This document shows positions 7,005-16,471 of a stretch of 64,000 nt of DNA, piece by piece. Both the position numbers and the translations under genes were made by a program. This DNA is from Desulfobaculum bizertense DSM 18034 (GTDB taxonomy: Bacteria > Desulfobacterota > Desulfovibrionia > Desulfovibrionales > Desulfovibrionaceae): contig NZ_FUYA01000001.1 of assembly GCF_900167065.1 (NCBI RefSeq), positions 186,001 to 250,000 on the forward strand. The letters run 5' to 3'. Numbering within the stretch: position 1 is the first letter of the stretch; every line of letters starts with the position of its first letter. Below the pieces are notes generated by a model. It was not told the DNA's origin and did no database searches. It saw only the letters and a program-made list of their open reading frames with translations.

Positions 7005-9041
7005 ATGCTGAATAGAAGAGCTTTTCTGTCGTTCTCCGCGGGGGCCACTGTGGGGCTGTGTATCACTCCCATCCCGTGGAAGTTTCTCGACGATGTGTCT
7101 ATCTGGACACAGAACTGGAAGTGGAACCCCAAAGTCCCGAAAAGGGCTATTTACTTTGAGGAGCTGGCCTCCAAACTTGATCCGGCTGGTGCTGGCATCA
7201 AGCTGGCCTGCTTCAATGGCCATCCTGTGAGTGTTGCTGGCAATGCTGAGCATCCCACAGGCCGCGGCGCTGTTTCAACCTTGGCTGCTGCTGAAGTAGG
7301 CATGCTGTATAGCCCTTCCCGGGTAAAGGCTCCTATGAAAAAAACAGCAACTGGTTTTGTTCCCGTTTCCTGGGACGAGGCCGAAAAGCTGCTGTCTGCC
7401 AAGCTGGAAGATGCCCGTGGCAAGGTTGCCATGATTAGCGGAGATGAAACCGGTTCTGCAAACGAGATTTTCTCGGCGCTGGTTGCATCTCTTGATGGCG
7501 AATTCTTCATGATGCCCGGCGAAGCACAGTCTGCTTCCCGTGCATGGAAAATGATGGGTGGTCAGGGCCAGTTCGGATATGACATTGAGCATTCCGATCA
7601 TGTCCTGTTCCTTGGTGCGGACGCACTGGAATCTTCCGGTACTTCTGTACGTAATGCCCGCGCATTCTCCGAGTCCCATCCTTCTGGTCAGCCCGCGCTG
7701 GCCAAGTACGCATACGTCGGTCCCGTACGAAACAATACGGCGACTGTCTGCGACGAGTGGGTTCAGGCCCGTCCCGGTGCAGCAACAACTGTTGCGCTTG
7801 GTCTTGCCAACCTGCTGATTCAGGATGGCCGCTCGGCGTCCTTCTCTGGCTTTGCTGCGTTCCGAAAGAATGCCGCTGCATACACTCCGGCTCGCGTTGA
7901 GCGCGAAACCGGTGTGCGTGCCCGCGACCTGCTGCGCATGGCTCGCGAACTCGCTGCTGCAAAGCAGCCTGTCGTGATTGCTGGCTCTGAGTTTGGTCAG
8001 GGTGCTGGTGCTCGTGCTCTTCTGGCCTCTCTTGGCCTGAATGCAGTTTTGGGCCGTCTGGATGCAACTGGTGGTGTTGTTGCCCTGAACGACGCTCCGA
8101 CCGTTATCTCCGGCGCCAAGACCAGAAGCGAAGCCTTTGATGCTGACCTCGTTCCGTTTATGCAGCAGCTTGCCGCAGGCTCCAAGTCTGTTGACGTGCT
8201 GATGGTGTACGATGCCAACCCGGCGTATGCACTGCCTCAGGCTGCACAGATGGAAAAGGCTCTGAAAAATGCTCCGTTCACCGTTGCTTTCAGCACCTTC
8301 ATGGATGAGACGGCTCAGACCGCAGATTTGGTCCTTCCGTCCTCTATGACTGCTGAGCGCTATGACGACGTCTATGCCCCGTACGGTGCTGCTCAGGCGT
8401 TCTACAGCGTGAACAAGCCTGTCACCAAAACAGCATTCAATACCCGCCATACTGGTGACGTTCTTTTGAGCGTTGCCCGCCGGATGGGTAAGAACCTTGG
8501 CGTCCGCTCCATGCGAGACCTCGTCAAGGCCAAAGCCGTGGCTCTGGGTGCTTCCTGGGGAAGCGTCAAGAATGGCAAAACCTTCATGTGTGCCGATGCC
8601 CGCCCACAGCAGCTGAATCTTGCTGCCTGTGCTGTGCAGACATCTCCTGTTGCTGGTTCTGGTGCCCTTGCTCTTGCTCCTGTAGCAAAGAACAATCTCG
8701 GTACCGCCAAGCTGGCAACTCCGCCGCAGAACGTCTCCACCCTGCGTGAGGCTGACTGCATGGCTCGCATGAATGCCAAGACTGCACGCCGCTGCGGTGT
8801 GAAAGCTGGACAGCAGATCAAACTCTCCAGCCATGCTGGTGAGATGGTCGCTCGTGTTGACGTGACGGAAAAAGTTATGACTGGCGTTGTTGCGACAGCT
8901 TTGGGCTTTGGACACACTGCATGGGACCAGTTCTCAAACGGTGTGGGTGACAATGCCTGCAAGCTGCTTGTGGCCCAGACTGAGCCTGAGACAGGACTCA
9001 CCGCCTGGACTGAGACCCGCGTCGACATCGCCACTGCTTAA
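7005..9041 (+). CDS. qrcB: Qrc complex molybdopterin-oxidoreductase-like subunit
   Basis: Large 678-residue periplasmic subunit related to the molybdopterin oxidoreductase family (PsrA/NarG superfamily). In the characterised Qrc complex this subunit carries no Mo/W cofactor and is structural/electron-guiding. A twin-arginine motif (NRRAFLSF, residues 3-10) followed by a hydrophobic stretch indicates Tat export. No cysteine set for an N-terminal iron-sulfur cluster is seen before residue 60, consistent with the ActB/QrcB branch. Starts 15 bases after qrcA behind GAGGT. The neighbours on both sides leave little doubt about identity. Confidence 0.93.
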   Translation: MLNRRAFLSFSAGATVGLCITPIPWKFLDDVSIWTQNWKWNPKVPKRAIYFEELASKLDPAGAGIKLACFNGHPVSVAGNAEHPTGRGAVSTLAAAEVGMLYSPSRVKAPMKKTATGFVPVSWDEAEKLLSAKLEDARGKVAMISGDETGSANEIFSALVASLDGEFFMMPGEAQSASRAWKMMGGQGQFGYDIEHSDHVLFLGADALESSGTSVRNARAFSESHPSGQPALAKYAYVGPVRNNTATVCDEWVQARPGAATTVALGLANLLIQDGRSASFSGFAAFRKNAAAYTPARVERETGVRARDLLRMARELAAAKQPVVIAGSEFGQGAGARALLASLGLNAVLGRLDATGGVVALNDAPTVISGAKTRSEAFDADLVPFMQQLAAGSKSVDVLMVYDANPAYALPQAAQMEKALKNAPFTVAFSTFMDETAQTADLVLPSSMTAERYDDVYAPYGAAQAFYSVNKPVTKTAFNTRHTGDVLLSVARRMGKNLGVRSMRDLVKAKAVALGASWGSVKNGKTFMCADARPQQLNLAACAVQTSPVAGSGALALAPVAKNNLGTAKLATPPQNVSTLREADCMARMNAKTARRCGVKAGQQIKLSSHAGEMVARVDVTEKVMTGVVATALGFGHTAWDQFSNGVGDNACKLLVAQTEPETGLTAWTETRVDIATA

Positions 9042-9055
9042 GAGAGGATCGCATC

Positions 9056-9877
9056 ATGTCAGCATTCAAAGAGTTCCCAATTAGATGGGGCATGGTCATC
9101 GATATCGACAAGTGCACTGGTTGTGGCGCTTGTACTGTGGCCTGCAATAAAGAAAACAACATTGCCCCGCAGGATAATCAGCTCGAACGGATCGCCGGAA
9201 AAGGCTTTCCGACCCGCTTCAAAAAAATGGAGTGGCTCACCGTTTATGAGCTGACCAATGGCAAAGAAGGTTCCGATAACGATATCGCATACCTCCCGCG
9301 CCCATGCATGCAGTGTGGCAAGCCCTCCTGCGTGTCTGTCTGCCCGGCAACCGCTACTGATAAAAATGAAAACGGCGGCATCGTCAGCCAGATTTATCCG
9401 CGCTGCTTTGGTTGCCGTTACTGCATGGCTTCCTGTCCCTACCACGCTCGCGTGTTCAACTGGGACCAGCCCGTCTTCCCCGAAGGGATGGAAAAGCAGC
9501 TCACCCCGAACGCATCCGTGCGCTCTCGTGGTGTCGTAGAAAAATGCAATTTCTGTCACCATCGCTGGATGTACGCCAAGGACGCCGCCCGCGCCGCTGG
9601 CGAGGACCCCAACAAGCTGCCCGAGGATGCATACATCCCGGCCTGCGCAGAAGCTTGCCCGAGTGGTGCCATCACCTTTGGTGATGTCAAAAACCCCGAG
9701 CACAAAGTCTATGAGCTGATTCGTAGCCCATACACCTTCCGCCTGCTGGAGCGCCTTGGAACTGACCCGCAGGTCTACTACATGAGCAAACGCGAATGGG
9801 TGCGTAGACAGGGTGACAATTACCTCGAAAACGAAGTTGGACCAGTGGTCCAAGGTAATGGAGGTCAGCATGGATAG
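9056..9877 (+). CDS. qrcC: Qrc complex iron-sulfur subunit
   Basis: Four-cluster ferredoxin-like subunit (273 residues) passing electrons between the haem subunit and the membrane subunit. Cysteine sets: C20-x2-C23-x2-C26-x3-C30; C84-x2-C87-x4-C92-x3-C96; C117-x2-C120-x2-C123-x3-C127; C164-x2-C167 with C197 and C201. No export signal is visible, so it would be carried across the membrane with the Tat-dependent QrcB; this is inference from homologous complexes. It lies 14 bases after qrcB, and its last 8 bases overlap the start of qrcD. Confidence 0.94.
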   Translation: MSAFKEFPIRWGMVIDIDKCTGCGACTVACNKENNIAPQDNQLERIAGKGFPTRFKKMEWLTVYELTNGKEGSDNDIAYLPRPCMQCGKPSCVSVCPATATDKNENGGIVSQIYPRCFGCRYCMASCPYHARVFNWDQPVFPEGMEKQLTPNASVRSRGVVEKCNFCHHRWMYAKDAARAAGEDPNKLPEDAYIPACAEACPSGAITFGDVKNPEHKVYELIRSPYTFRLLERLGTDPQVYYMSKREWVRRQGDNYLENEVGPVVQGNGGQHG

Positions 9878-11168
9878 GGCACTGTGGCCTGAAGGCGTCG
9901 AGCGTTGTTCGCTTGGCAAATTCTTGCTTTGGCTTGGCGTTGTTGGCGTGGTGCTGGCTGCCGGTCTGTACGAGTTCTTTATGATTCTCGTGCCGGACGG
10001 TCTGGCTCGTACCGCCCTTGATAACTACTTCGGATTTGGCCTCTGGATTACCTTTGACCTTGCGGTTATCGCCCTTGGTGCAGGTGCATTCTTCACCGGC
10101 CTCCTGAAGTACATTCTCGATATTAAAGAACTCGATAAAATCGTTAACCTCACCGTTATCGTCGGCTTTATCTGCTACTCCGGTGCCATGATCGTTCTGG
10201 CTCTGGACGTTGGTCAGCCGCTCCGCTCCTGGTTTGGTTACTGGCACGCAAACGTGCACTCGATGCTGACAGAAGTTATGTTCTGCATCACGTGTTACCT
10301 CATGGTGCTGGCTATCGAGTATCTTCCCAACATCCTTGAGAACCGGAAACTCGACGAGATTCCTTACCTGCACCACCTCGCACACAACCTGCATAAGGTT
10401 ATGCCGCTGATCGCTGGTATGGGTGGCTTCCTCTCGACCTTCCATCAGGGTTCTCTCGGCGGTATGTTTGGCGTGCTCTTTGCCCGTCCTTACATCCTCC
10501 GTGACGGCTTCTTTATCTGGCCATGGACCTTCTTCCTGTTCGTTCTCTCTGCTATCGCCTCCGGCCCCTGTTTCTCCGTGCTGGTTGTGAAGCTGATGGA
10601 ATTCATGACTGGCAAGAAGCTCGTGAGCTACAAGATTCAGTCTCTGATGTGCAAAATCGGCGGCACACTCCTGACCCTGTATCTCTTCTTTAAGTTTGCA
10701 GATACATGGGCATGGGCTACCGATGTCTTGCCCCGCTCCGGTCTGACTTGGGATCAGATGTTCAACAGCGGTTTGGGCTTTGGCGAAATCCTCCTCTGGG
10801 CTGAACTCGGCCTGTGTGGTGTGGTCCCCGCTATCCTGCTCATTACCCCCCGCTTCCGCGCTGTCCCGGCATTGATGTACACAGGCGCTATCCTGAACTG
10901 CGCTGGCATTACGATTAATCGTTACGTCTTCACCGTTCAGGCTCTCGCTATCCCCGTCATGCCTTTTGACAAGTGGTACGGATACGTCCCGAACTGGGCA
11001 GAATGGGCACCCTCCATCGCTGTTCTCGCGTATGGTGCGCTCCTGCTGTCCCTGTCTTACCGCTACCTCCCTGTGTTCCCGCAGGAAGTTGAGCTGAACT
11101 ACAAGAAGCAGACCCCCGTCGAGCCTAAGAGCGAAGCTCAGGCCGACGAAGCCTCTGCTACCGCGTAA
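9870..11168 (+). CDS. qrcD: Qrc complex NrfD/PsrC-like membrane subunit
   Basis: Integral membrane quinone-binding subunit of the NrfD/PsrC family (432 residues, about ten hydrophobic helices). It reduces menaquinone with electrons delivered by QrcABC. The start at ATG 9870 is preceded by GGAGG (9859-9863) and overlaps the qrcC stop by 8 bases, which indicates translational coupling; an in-frame ATG at 9813 would overlap qrcC deeply and lacks a ribosome site. The last 20 residues form a hydrophilic Glu/Ala-rich tail. A strong terminator follows 28 bases after the stop, closing the operon. Confidence 0.94.
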   Translation: MDRALWPEGVERCSLGKFLLWLGVVGVVLAAGLYEFFMILVPDGLARTALDNYFGFGLWITFDLAVIALGAGAFFTGLLKYILDIKELDKIVNLTVIVGFICYSGAMIVLALDVGQPLRSWFGYWHANVHSMLTEVMFCITCYLMVLAIEYLPNILENRKLDEIPYLHHLAHNLHKVMPLIAGMGGFLSTFHQGSLGGMFGVLFARPYILRDGFFIWPWTFFLFVLSAIASGPCFSVLVVKLMEFMTGKKLVSYKIQSLMCKIGGTLLTLYLFFKFADTWAWATDVLPRSGLTWDQMFNSGLGFGEILLWAELGLCGVVPAILLITPRFRAVPALMYTGAILNCAGITINRYVFTVQALAIPVMPFDKWYGYVPNWAEWAPSIAVLAYGALLLSLSYRYLPVFPQEVELNYKKQTPVEPKSEAQADEASATA

Positions 11169-11196
11169 CTCCTCGTTACGCTGAGTCGCGTTTACA

Positions 11197-11231
11197 AAAG
11201 CCCCAGCTGTTCATTAGCTGGGGCTTTTTTT
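11197..11231 (+). terminator. Terminator of the qrc operon
   Basis: Perfect 12-bp stem AAAGCCCCAGCT/AGCTGGGGCTTT with a 7-base loop, running into a T tract. Confidence 0.92.
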
Positions 11232-11250
11232 GTGGGCTTTGTGGGAGAAG

Positions 11251-11693
11251 TTGGGGGGACAGCCCCAGCGCGTTCGCGCTGGATGGGTGGGTGGAGGAAC
11301 AGACTATCCTCATCGAGTTTGAATTCCATCCACGCTTCGCGTGAATGAAATTCAAACTTGGGTGAGAATGGCGTGAAGAGCTTCTTTCTCTTTCCCGTGC
11401 GTTGCCACCATTTCTTTTGAACGCCTTTTGGCGTTCAAAAGAAATAAGTGTGGCAAAAAAAGGCAGAAGAACACGCGTTCTGGAAATGCCCACTAGACCG
11501 AAAAAAAGGGGCCGGATGAAGGGGAAAGCCAAAGGCTTTCACTCATCCGGCCCCTTTTATTTCGGTCGAAAGCGGGATTCCCAAGGGCCTCGTCCTTGGG
11601 CGGGGTCAAGGGGCAGCGCCCCTTGCAGAGGTGCGGGGACAGAGTCCCCGCCCATCCTAGCGCCTCTTGCAGAGCACGAGACGGAGTCTCGTA
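11251..11693 (+). repeat. Structured multi-hairpin repeat, copy 1 of 5
   Basis: About 443 bases between the qrc terminator and the hydantoinase stop. Hairpins in order: CAGCGCG/CGCGCTG (11266-11281); the long stem after the invariant TATCCTCATCGAGTTT, here built on GTTTGAATT/AATTCAAAC with a TTC loop; a perfect 16-bp stem around GAACGCC/GGCGTTC (11410-11445); a long stem GACCGAAA...TTTCGGTC (11496-11567); then CCCAAGG/CCTTGGG, CAAGGGGC/GCCCCTTG, GCGGGGAC/GTCCCCGC and ACGAGAC/GTCTCGT. This copy lacks the CCCCCAAAC block and the GTAAGGGAA hairpin found in copies 2-5. Reading frames across it are not believable genes. Confidence 0.85.
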
Positions 11694-11732
11694 ACCCACC
11701 CCCACTCCCACGCTCACAACCTGTTTCCTCAG

Positions 11733-13160
11733 TTAAAATGCATGATTGGTGAGGACTGATTCAGCGATAGAGCGCTTGATGAAGCGCCCGCTGTCGCGCT
11801 TGCCGAGAAAGTCCTTTCCCTGAACGACGATGCTGCCGCGGGCTATGGTGGTGTCGACAGCGCCAGTCAGCTCCAAACCATCGTGGAGACAGTAGTCGAT
11901 GTTGTTGTGAAGCTGCTCTGGAGAGAGAACCCACTTCCTGGACAGGTCGACAATGGTGATGTCGGCATCACTTCCGGGGGCGAGACAGCCTTTCTGCGGA
12001 TAACAGCCGGAGAGCTTGGCAACATTGGTGCTGGTCAGCTCAACAAGCCTGTTGATGCTGATGCGTCCCTTGGCGACACCTTCGGACAAAAGGACGGGAA
12101 GCCGGATTTCGCAACCGGAAAGCCCGTTCACGATCTTGCGAAAGTCCGGAATTATTTTGCCCTGAGCGTCGCGCTCCAAAAACATTTCTTTTTCTTTGAT
12201 GGAGTAGGTGCAGTCGTCTGAACCGGTGACACAGATGGTGCCATCGCGCAGGCCGTCCCAAAGCTCTTTGGCTTCCTTTGGGGTCCTGAGCGGCGGCGAA
12301 CAAATGGCGAGATGTCCACGTTCCTCGCTGGCGTACATGTCGTCAAAGAGGGTGAGATAATGAGGACAGGTCTCTACATAAACGGGCAGACCACATTCCT
12401 GAGCGCGTCGGGCGATGTCGAGAGAAGGTTTGTTTGTTGTGTGGACGAAAAGCACGGCATTGCCGCAATATTCACTAAACAAGGTGGCACGGCTGACGGC
12501 TTCAGTCTCACACAGGACCGGCTTGGAGCTGGCAAAACTCTGCCAGCCGAGCGAGTTGCTGGCGACACACTCTTCAATGTTGCTCTCGGCAATGGCGTTG
12601 CTCTCTGCGTGCAGAAGGGGGAGACCACCATACTCTTTGGCGAGCTTGAAAACCTTGAGAAGGGTCTCGTCGTCAGACATGACGCCTTCCTTGCGATAGG
12701 TCATGAACATCTTGAAGGATGGGCTTCCCATGTCGATGAGCTTGGGGATCTCCTGAAGAATGCGCTCCGGGGCTTCGACAAATTTGCAGTGAATGCTGTA
12801 GTCGAGGGCGGATTTGGACATTTCATCCTTGCGTTCTTCAAACTGCGTGATGACAGAGTTGCCGGGAAAGGTGTTGGTGAAATCCATGATCGTGGTGACG
12901 CCGCCAAAGGCGGCAGAAACACTCTGCGTGTAGAAATCGTTGGCACCAAAACAGCCCTGAAAAGGAGCCTCAACGTGCATGTGGGCGTCAATGACACCGG
13001 GGAGGATGTGCTTTCCTGTGGCGTCGATAACTTCTTTTGCCTCGACGCTGTCGCCGAGCTGGTCGAGAACGGATATTTTGCCGTCCTTGATGCCGATGTC
13101 GATTTTCTTGGAGCTTTCAGGTGAGACAACAGTTCCGTTTTTTATAACGAGATCAAACAT
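11733..13160 (-). CDS. Dihydropyrimidinase / D-hydantoinase family amidohydrolase
   Basis: Cyclic-amide hydrolase of 475 residues that opens hydantoin or dihydropyrimidine rings in the cytoplasm. It has the binuclear metal motif HMH (His60, His62), the carboxylated lysine Lys150 in SFKMFMTY, and the later metal ligands in LLHAES and FVHTT. The family length is normal. The exact substrate (dihydrouracil, hydantoin, allantoin-like) cannot be read from sequence. It lies 8 bases downstream of an NCS1 permease on the same strand, so the pair probably imports and opens a nucleobase-derived ring. No beta-ureidopropionase or carbamoylase is in the window to continue the pathway. Confidence 0.88.
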   Translation of the reverse strand: MFDLVIKNGTVVSPESSKKIDIGIKDGKISVLDQLGDSVEAKEVIDATGKHILPGVIDAHMHVEAPFQGCFGANDFYTQSVSAAFGGVTTIMDFTNTFPGNSVITQFEERKDEMSKSALDYSIHCKFVEAPERILQEIPKLIDMGSPSFKMFMTYRKEGVMSDDETLLKVFKLAKEYGGLPLLHAESNAIAESNIEECVASNSLGWQSFASSKPVLCETEAVSRATLFSEYCGNAVLFVHTTNKPSLDIARRAQECGLPVYVETCPHYLTLFDDMYASEERGHLAICSPPLRTPKEAKELWDGLRDGTICVTGSDDCTYSIKEKEMFLERDAQGKIIPDFRKIVNGLSGCEIRLPVLLSEGVAKGRISINRLVELTSTNVAKLSGCYPQKGCLAPGSDADITIVDLSRKWVLSPEQLHNNIDYCLHDGLELTGAVDTTIARGSIVVQGKDFLGKRDSGRFIKRSIAESVLTNHAF

Positions 13161-13168
13161 GGGTGCTC

Positions 13169-14545
13169 CTATTTGCTGGTTTCCATGAAACGTTCAGTGC
13201 CGATGTTCTGCTCATAGCGAGGGAGCACAAGCTGCTTCATGAGGATGACATAGCCCACAATGCCGATGAGGAAGGTTACAAAGAAGGCGTAGTCTGGCAG
13301 GAAAAAGCCACCAATAAAGGCAACGATAGTCGCGATGACTGCGGCGGGATTAAAGCCGTAGGCATAGCGGTACTGCCCTGACAGGGAGTAGAGTTCCGGG
13401 ACGTTGAGTTTCATTTTTCGAATGAGATAGTAGTCGGCAAGCATGATGCCGCAGACCGGGCCGAGTAGACTGGAGGAGAAGACCTGAAACTGAACGAGGT
13501 AGTCTGAGAATTCCCACGGCATGATGGCAATGCCGATAATGCCACTGATGATGGTTGCCCATGCGTATGAGAGCTTGGGGAAACAGTTCAGCAGAACATA
13601 GGTTGGCGGCATCAGGTTTGCGGCGGTGTTGGTGGACCACTGCGCAAAGGTGATGGTGATGAAACAGATAAAGAGAATGAGGGGTTTGTCAGGACCAAAG
13701 GTCTGGGCCACAACGTTGATGGGGTTCCACTCGCCTGTGAGAATGCTTGCGGTCAGGCCGACGATGAGGATGAGGGCACCAGCAAGCACGAGTCCGAGCA
13801 CCTGCCCGGCAAAGGGAATGGTGTTGCGCTCAACAAAGTTTGTGGAAATGTCGCCTGTGACCTTGAGCTGACGGGTGAGGTCTGGGCTGTTCAGGGCCAT
13901 GGTGATCCAGCCACCAGCAATGCCCATGATGGCAAAGGGCATGGAATAGGTGTTTTCTGAGGGGGCGTGAAGAATGTCGGCGGCAAAGCTGGCATCGTTT
14001 GCCTTGAGGAGCCACAGGAATATGGCGATGAAGACAAAGGCCAGCATGGGGATGGCGACCCAGTCAAACTTGGCCATAGCCTTGAGTCCATAAATGGCGT
14101 TACCGACCTGAAGTCCCGCAAAAAGAATGATCCAAAGCGTCAGGTTCGAAAATCCCGTGAGCATGCTGACGACGGAATCTAGAGCCAGTGCTCCTACCCA
14201 GGTCTGGAAACCAAACCAGAAAAAACAGGGAATGGTTCTGATAATGCCGGGAATCCATGAGCCTTTGTAGCCGTAGCAGGCGCGCATGTAGACAGAGAAC
14301 GTGATGCCATACTTGATGCCAATGTCTCCGTTCAGAACGAGAAGAAGGGTAACCATCATGTATGCGACGAAGATGGCCCAAAGAACAGAAACAGGTGCAA
14401 GCTGCGGGTAGAACTGGGCGCCAATGGCAAAGCCGGCAATGTTGACCGTCATCCCAGCCCAGAGCAGGGTAAAGTCTATAAAACTCAGTGTTCGGTCGTG
14501 TACTTTTGTTGGTAGCAAATCCTTGTTGACTGAAGCCTCTCCCAT
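13169..14545 (-). CDS. NCS1-family nucleobase/hydantoin permease
   Basis: Nucleobase:cation symporter-1 family membrane protein (458 residues, about 12 helices) with typical segments such as WAGMTVNIAGF near residue 27 and the DLTRQLK region. ATG 14545 was chosen because AAGGAGA lies just upstream and the first residues (MGEASVNKD) match the short hydrophilic N terminus of the family; an upstream in-frame start at 14647 lacks a ribosome site. It precedes the hydantoinase by 8 bases. Likely substrates are hydantoins, uracil, cytosine or allantoin. Choice among these is inference. Confidence 0.9.
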   Translation of the reverse strand: MGEASVNKDLLPTKVHDRTLSFIDFTLLWAGMTVNIAGFAIGAQFYPQLAPVSVLWAIFVAYMMVTLLLVLNGDIGIKYGITFSVYMRACYGYKGSWIPGIIRTIPCFFWFGFQTWVGALALDSVVSMLTGFSNLTLWIILFAGLQVGNAIYGLKAMAKFDWVAIPMLAFVFIAIFLWLLKANDASFAADILHAPSENTYSMPFAIMGIAGGWITMALNSPDLTRQLKVTGDISTNFVERNTIPFAGQVLGLVLAGALILIVGLTASILTGEWNPINVVAQTFGPDKPLILFICFITITFAQWSTNTAANLMPPTYVLLNCFPKLSYAWATIISGIIGIAIMPWEFSDYLVQFQVFSSSLLGPVCGIMLADYYLIRKMKLNVPELYSLSGQYRYAYGFNPAAVIATIVAFIGGFFLPDYAFFVTFLIGIVGYVILMKQLVLPRYEQNIGTERFMETSK

Positions 14546-15033
14546 ATGCCTCTCCTTGGAATATAGTGGGATTGTGAGTGAATTGGATACCGAAATATCT
14601 GTGTCGCTCTGCGAGGTGCTTTGCGTGTGGTGCAGGAACTGGAGCAAAAAAAAGTGAACATGATCGAAAATTGTGTCTAGGCAGTGAAAAGCAAGGATCA
14701 GACCAGCATTTTAAGAAAAGAGAGGAGACTTTGTGGAGAGAGTCCAATAGAGTTGGTATGTTATGATAAAAAAAGCGGGAAGAGGAAAAAGTGTTTTGCG
14801 GGAGCGAATACTGCGGAATCGTTGTGGATTCGTTATCAAAAAGAGAAAAAGCGCTGCGTGCCTGTGTTCGGCTAATGTATGGACGACGGTGCTTTCTATA
14901 GAAAAAAGAGTTTCTGAAAGCGGATTATCATTTCTAGAAATGAGAAAAGCTGTGTTGCGTGCGTGGTGAAGGCGTGAGCAACAAATCTTTTTTTTTGCTT
15001 CTGCAACAGTGAACTTATGAAACTGTCACCAAG
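14546..15033. other. Gene-poor intergenic region between the NCS1 permease and hgcA
   Basis: Purine-rich on the plus strand with no open frame that has a ribosome site and believable composition. It should hold the promoter of the minus-strand permease operon, but no clear boxes were found. No regulator gene precedes hgcA here. Confidence 0.5.
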
Positions 15034-15062
15034 TTGACTGACGTAGTGCTGCGGCCTATCCT
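15034..15062 (+). promoter_or_regulatory. Sigma-70-type promoter of hgcAB
   Basis: TTGACT (15034-15039), 17-base spacer, TATCCT (15057-15062). It predicts a start near 15069 and a leader of about 180 bases before hgcA. No operator repeat is obvious around it. Confidence 0.6.
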
Positions 15063-15248
15063 ATTGTGAGAGTTTCTTTTCTGCCGTGTGAAGACGGGGG
15101 GCGTTGCATTTTTGCGATGCGGTCTTTCCTGCGGGGAGGAAAAGAAGATGGTTTGAGGAGAGAAAAGGACGTTCTGGCCTTTTTTAGTGCGGAGCACTTG
15201 GAGAGCCGAGGAGTCCGCGAGACGCGAAATACGAGGAGACGAAGACGC

Positions 15249-16457
15249 ATGGTGCGCGAGCAGAGGCAGAATAGTGAGCTATCGAAACCGGTAGCTGAGG
15301 GCTCGTCCGTGAATGAGGGCGCGTTCTGCTATATTAAACCCGGTTCTGCGGTGCGGGGCGAAATTCCTGGGTGCGGAATGCGTCCGGGGACCGTCTTTGG
15401 CCCAGAGGACAAGCCGGGCTACAAGGTCTGCCATTTTGTTCGGGAGTTTGTGCACACCAAGGTGGGCGTTGTTCCTCGACTGATGGCATACCTCAAATGG
15501 CGTGATCGCCTTGGCAATGCCCTTGCACGGCTTGGGCTTGCGGGCGACTGGTATAAGGTCGTGCCGGGGCTGTATAGCGTCGGTTTCCCGGATGAGCACG
15601 CGCCTGTTATCGTGACGGCCAATTTTAAGCTGACTTTTGACAAGCTGCGCGTGGCGCTGTCTGGCATTGATGCGTGGCTTTTGGTTGTGGACACGATGGA
15701 CGTGAATGTCTGGTGCGCAACGGGAAAAGGACTTTTTTCCTCGCAGTCTCTGGTGCAGGCGGTTCGTGATGCGCAGCTCTCGGAGCTGGTAAAGCATCGG
15801 ACTGTGCTGGTGCCGCAGTACGCGGCGGTGAGCGTGAGTGCCCATGATATTAGGGAACAGTGCGGCTTTGATGTCGAATTTGGTCCTCTGCGGCCAGAGG
15901 ATCTTCAGGCGTATTTTGAAAATGGGCGCAAAGCCACGCCAGAAATGCGCACGGTGTCCTATGATCTGAAAGAGCGGGCAGCACTTTTGCCTATTGGGCT
16001 GATGATGCTGACGACGCCAGCCTTGCTGATGGCATTTTTTGCGCTGGTGATTTCTGGAATTGGGCCAGATCTCTTTTCCTGGAGCGTGGCCGCGAGCCGA
16101 TGGCTCAAAACCTTGGCCGCGATGGGAACAGGTATATTTTCCGGGGCAGTTGTGATGCCGCTTTGGCTCCAGACTGTTCCGGGTGTTCGTTTTTCGACAA
16201 AGGGTATGGTGACGGGCATTCTGTTTGCTCTGCCACTCTGTATTTGGCTTTTGCAGTCCTGCACGGCTGTGGAAGTGCTTGCCCTTGGGATTCAGACCGT
16301 GGTGGTGAGCAGCTATGCCAGCCTGACCTTGACTGGTGTTGCTCCGTTTACTTCACCGTCTGGTGTTGAGAAGGAGTTGAAAACAGCATTGCCTCTGCAT
16401 ATCGGAGGACTTCTTCTTGCCGGTGCCCTGTGGGTTGCCGCCCGGTTTATTGCGTAA
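15249..16457 (+). CDS. hgcA: Mercury-methylation corrinoid protein HgcA
   Basis: Corrinoid protein thought to donate a methyl group to Hg(II). It has 402 residues: a soluble corrinoid-binding domain (about 60-245) and a C-terminal membrane domain of about five helices (265-400). The cap-helix motif reads NVWCATGK (153-160), with Cys156, the proposed lower axial cobalt ligand, intact. The family consensus is N(V/I)WCAAGK, so one position is altered. The following conserved block is also divergent (VPQYAAVSVSAH where most members have a QLGAPG-like run). ATG 15249 has GAGGAG upstream; the roughly 60 N-terminal residues are longer than usual. hgcB follows after 14 bases, which strongly supports the call. 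Confidence 0.88.
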   Translation: MVREQRQNSELSKPVAEGSSVNEGAFCYIKPGSAVRGEIPGCGMRPGTVFGPEDKPGYKVCHFVREFVHTKVGVVPRLMAYLKWRDRLGNALARLGLAGDWYKVVPGLYSVGFPDEHAPVIVTANFKLTFDKLRVALSGIDAWLLVVDTMDVNVWCATGKGLFSSQSLVQAVRDAQLSELVKHRTVLVPQYAAVSVSAHDIREQCGFDVEFGPLRPEDLQAYFENGRKATPEMRTVSYDLKERAALLPIGLMMLTTPALLMAFFALVISGIGPDLFSWSVAASRWLKTLAAMGTGIFSGAVVMPLWLQTVPGVRFSTKGMVTGILFALPLCIWLLQSCTAVEVLALGIQTVVVSSYASLTLTGVAPFTSPSGVEKELKTALPLHIGGLLLAGALWVAARFIA

Positions 16458-16471
16458 CTGGAGGTGCCGGA

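Noticed and set aside
7275-8915. Long minus-strand open frame (546 codons) opposite qrcB
   Set aside because: Antisense shadow of a well-supported gene; composition is Cys/His-rich in the way typical of out-of-frame reading, and there is no ribosome site.
11493-11717. Minus-strand frames inside the repeats, with recurring peptides such as KGRCPLTPPKDEALG (also at 34398-34772, 37256-38623 and 51392-51726)
   Set aside because: They are translations of the GC-rich hairpins, recur only because the DNA repeats recur, lack ribosome sites, and one runs far into the antisense of the Sco gene.
14683-14875. Short plus-strand frames between the NCS1 permease and hgcA
   Set aside because: No ribosome site, biased composition from purine-rich DNA, and no similarity to the regulators sometimes found before hgcA.
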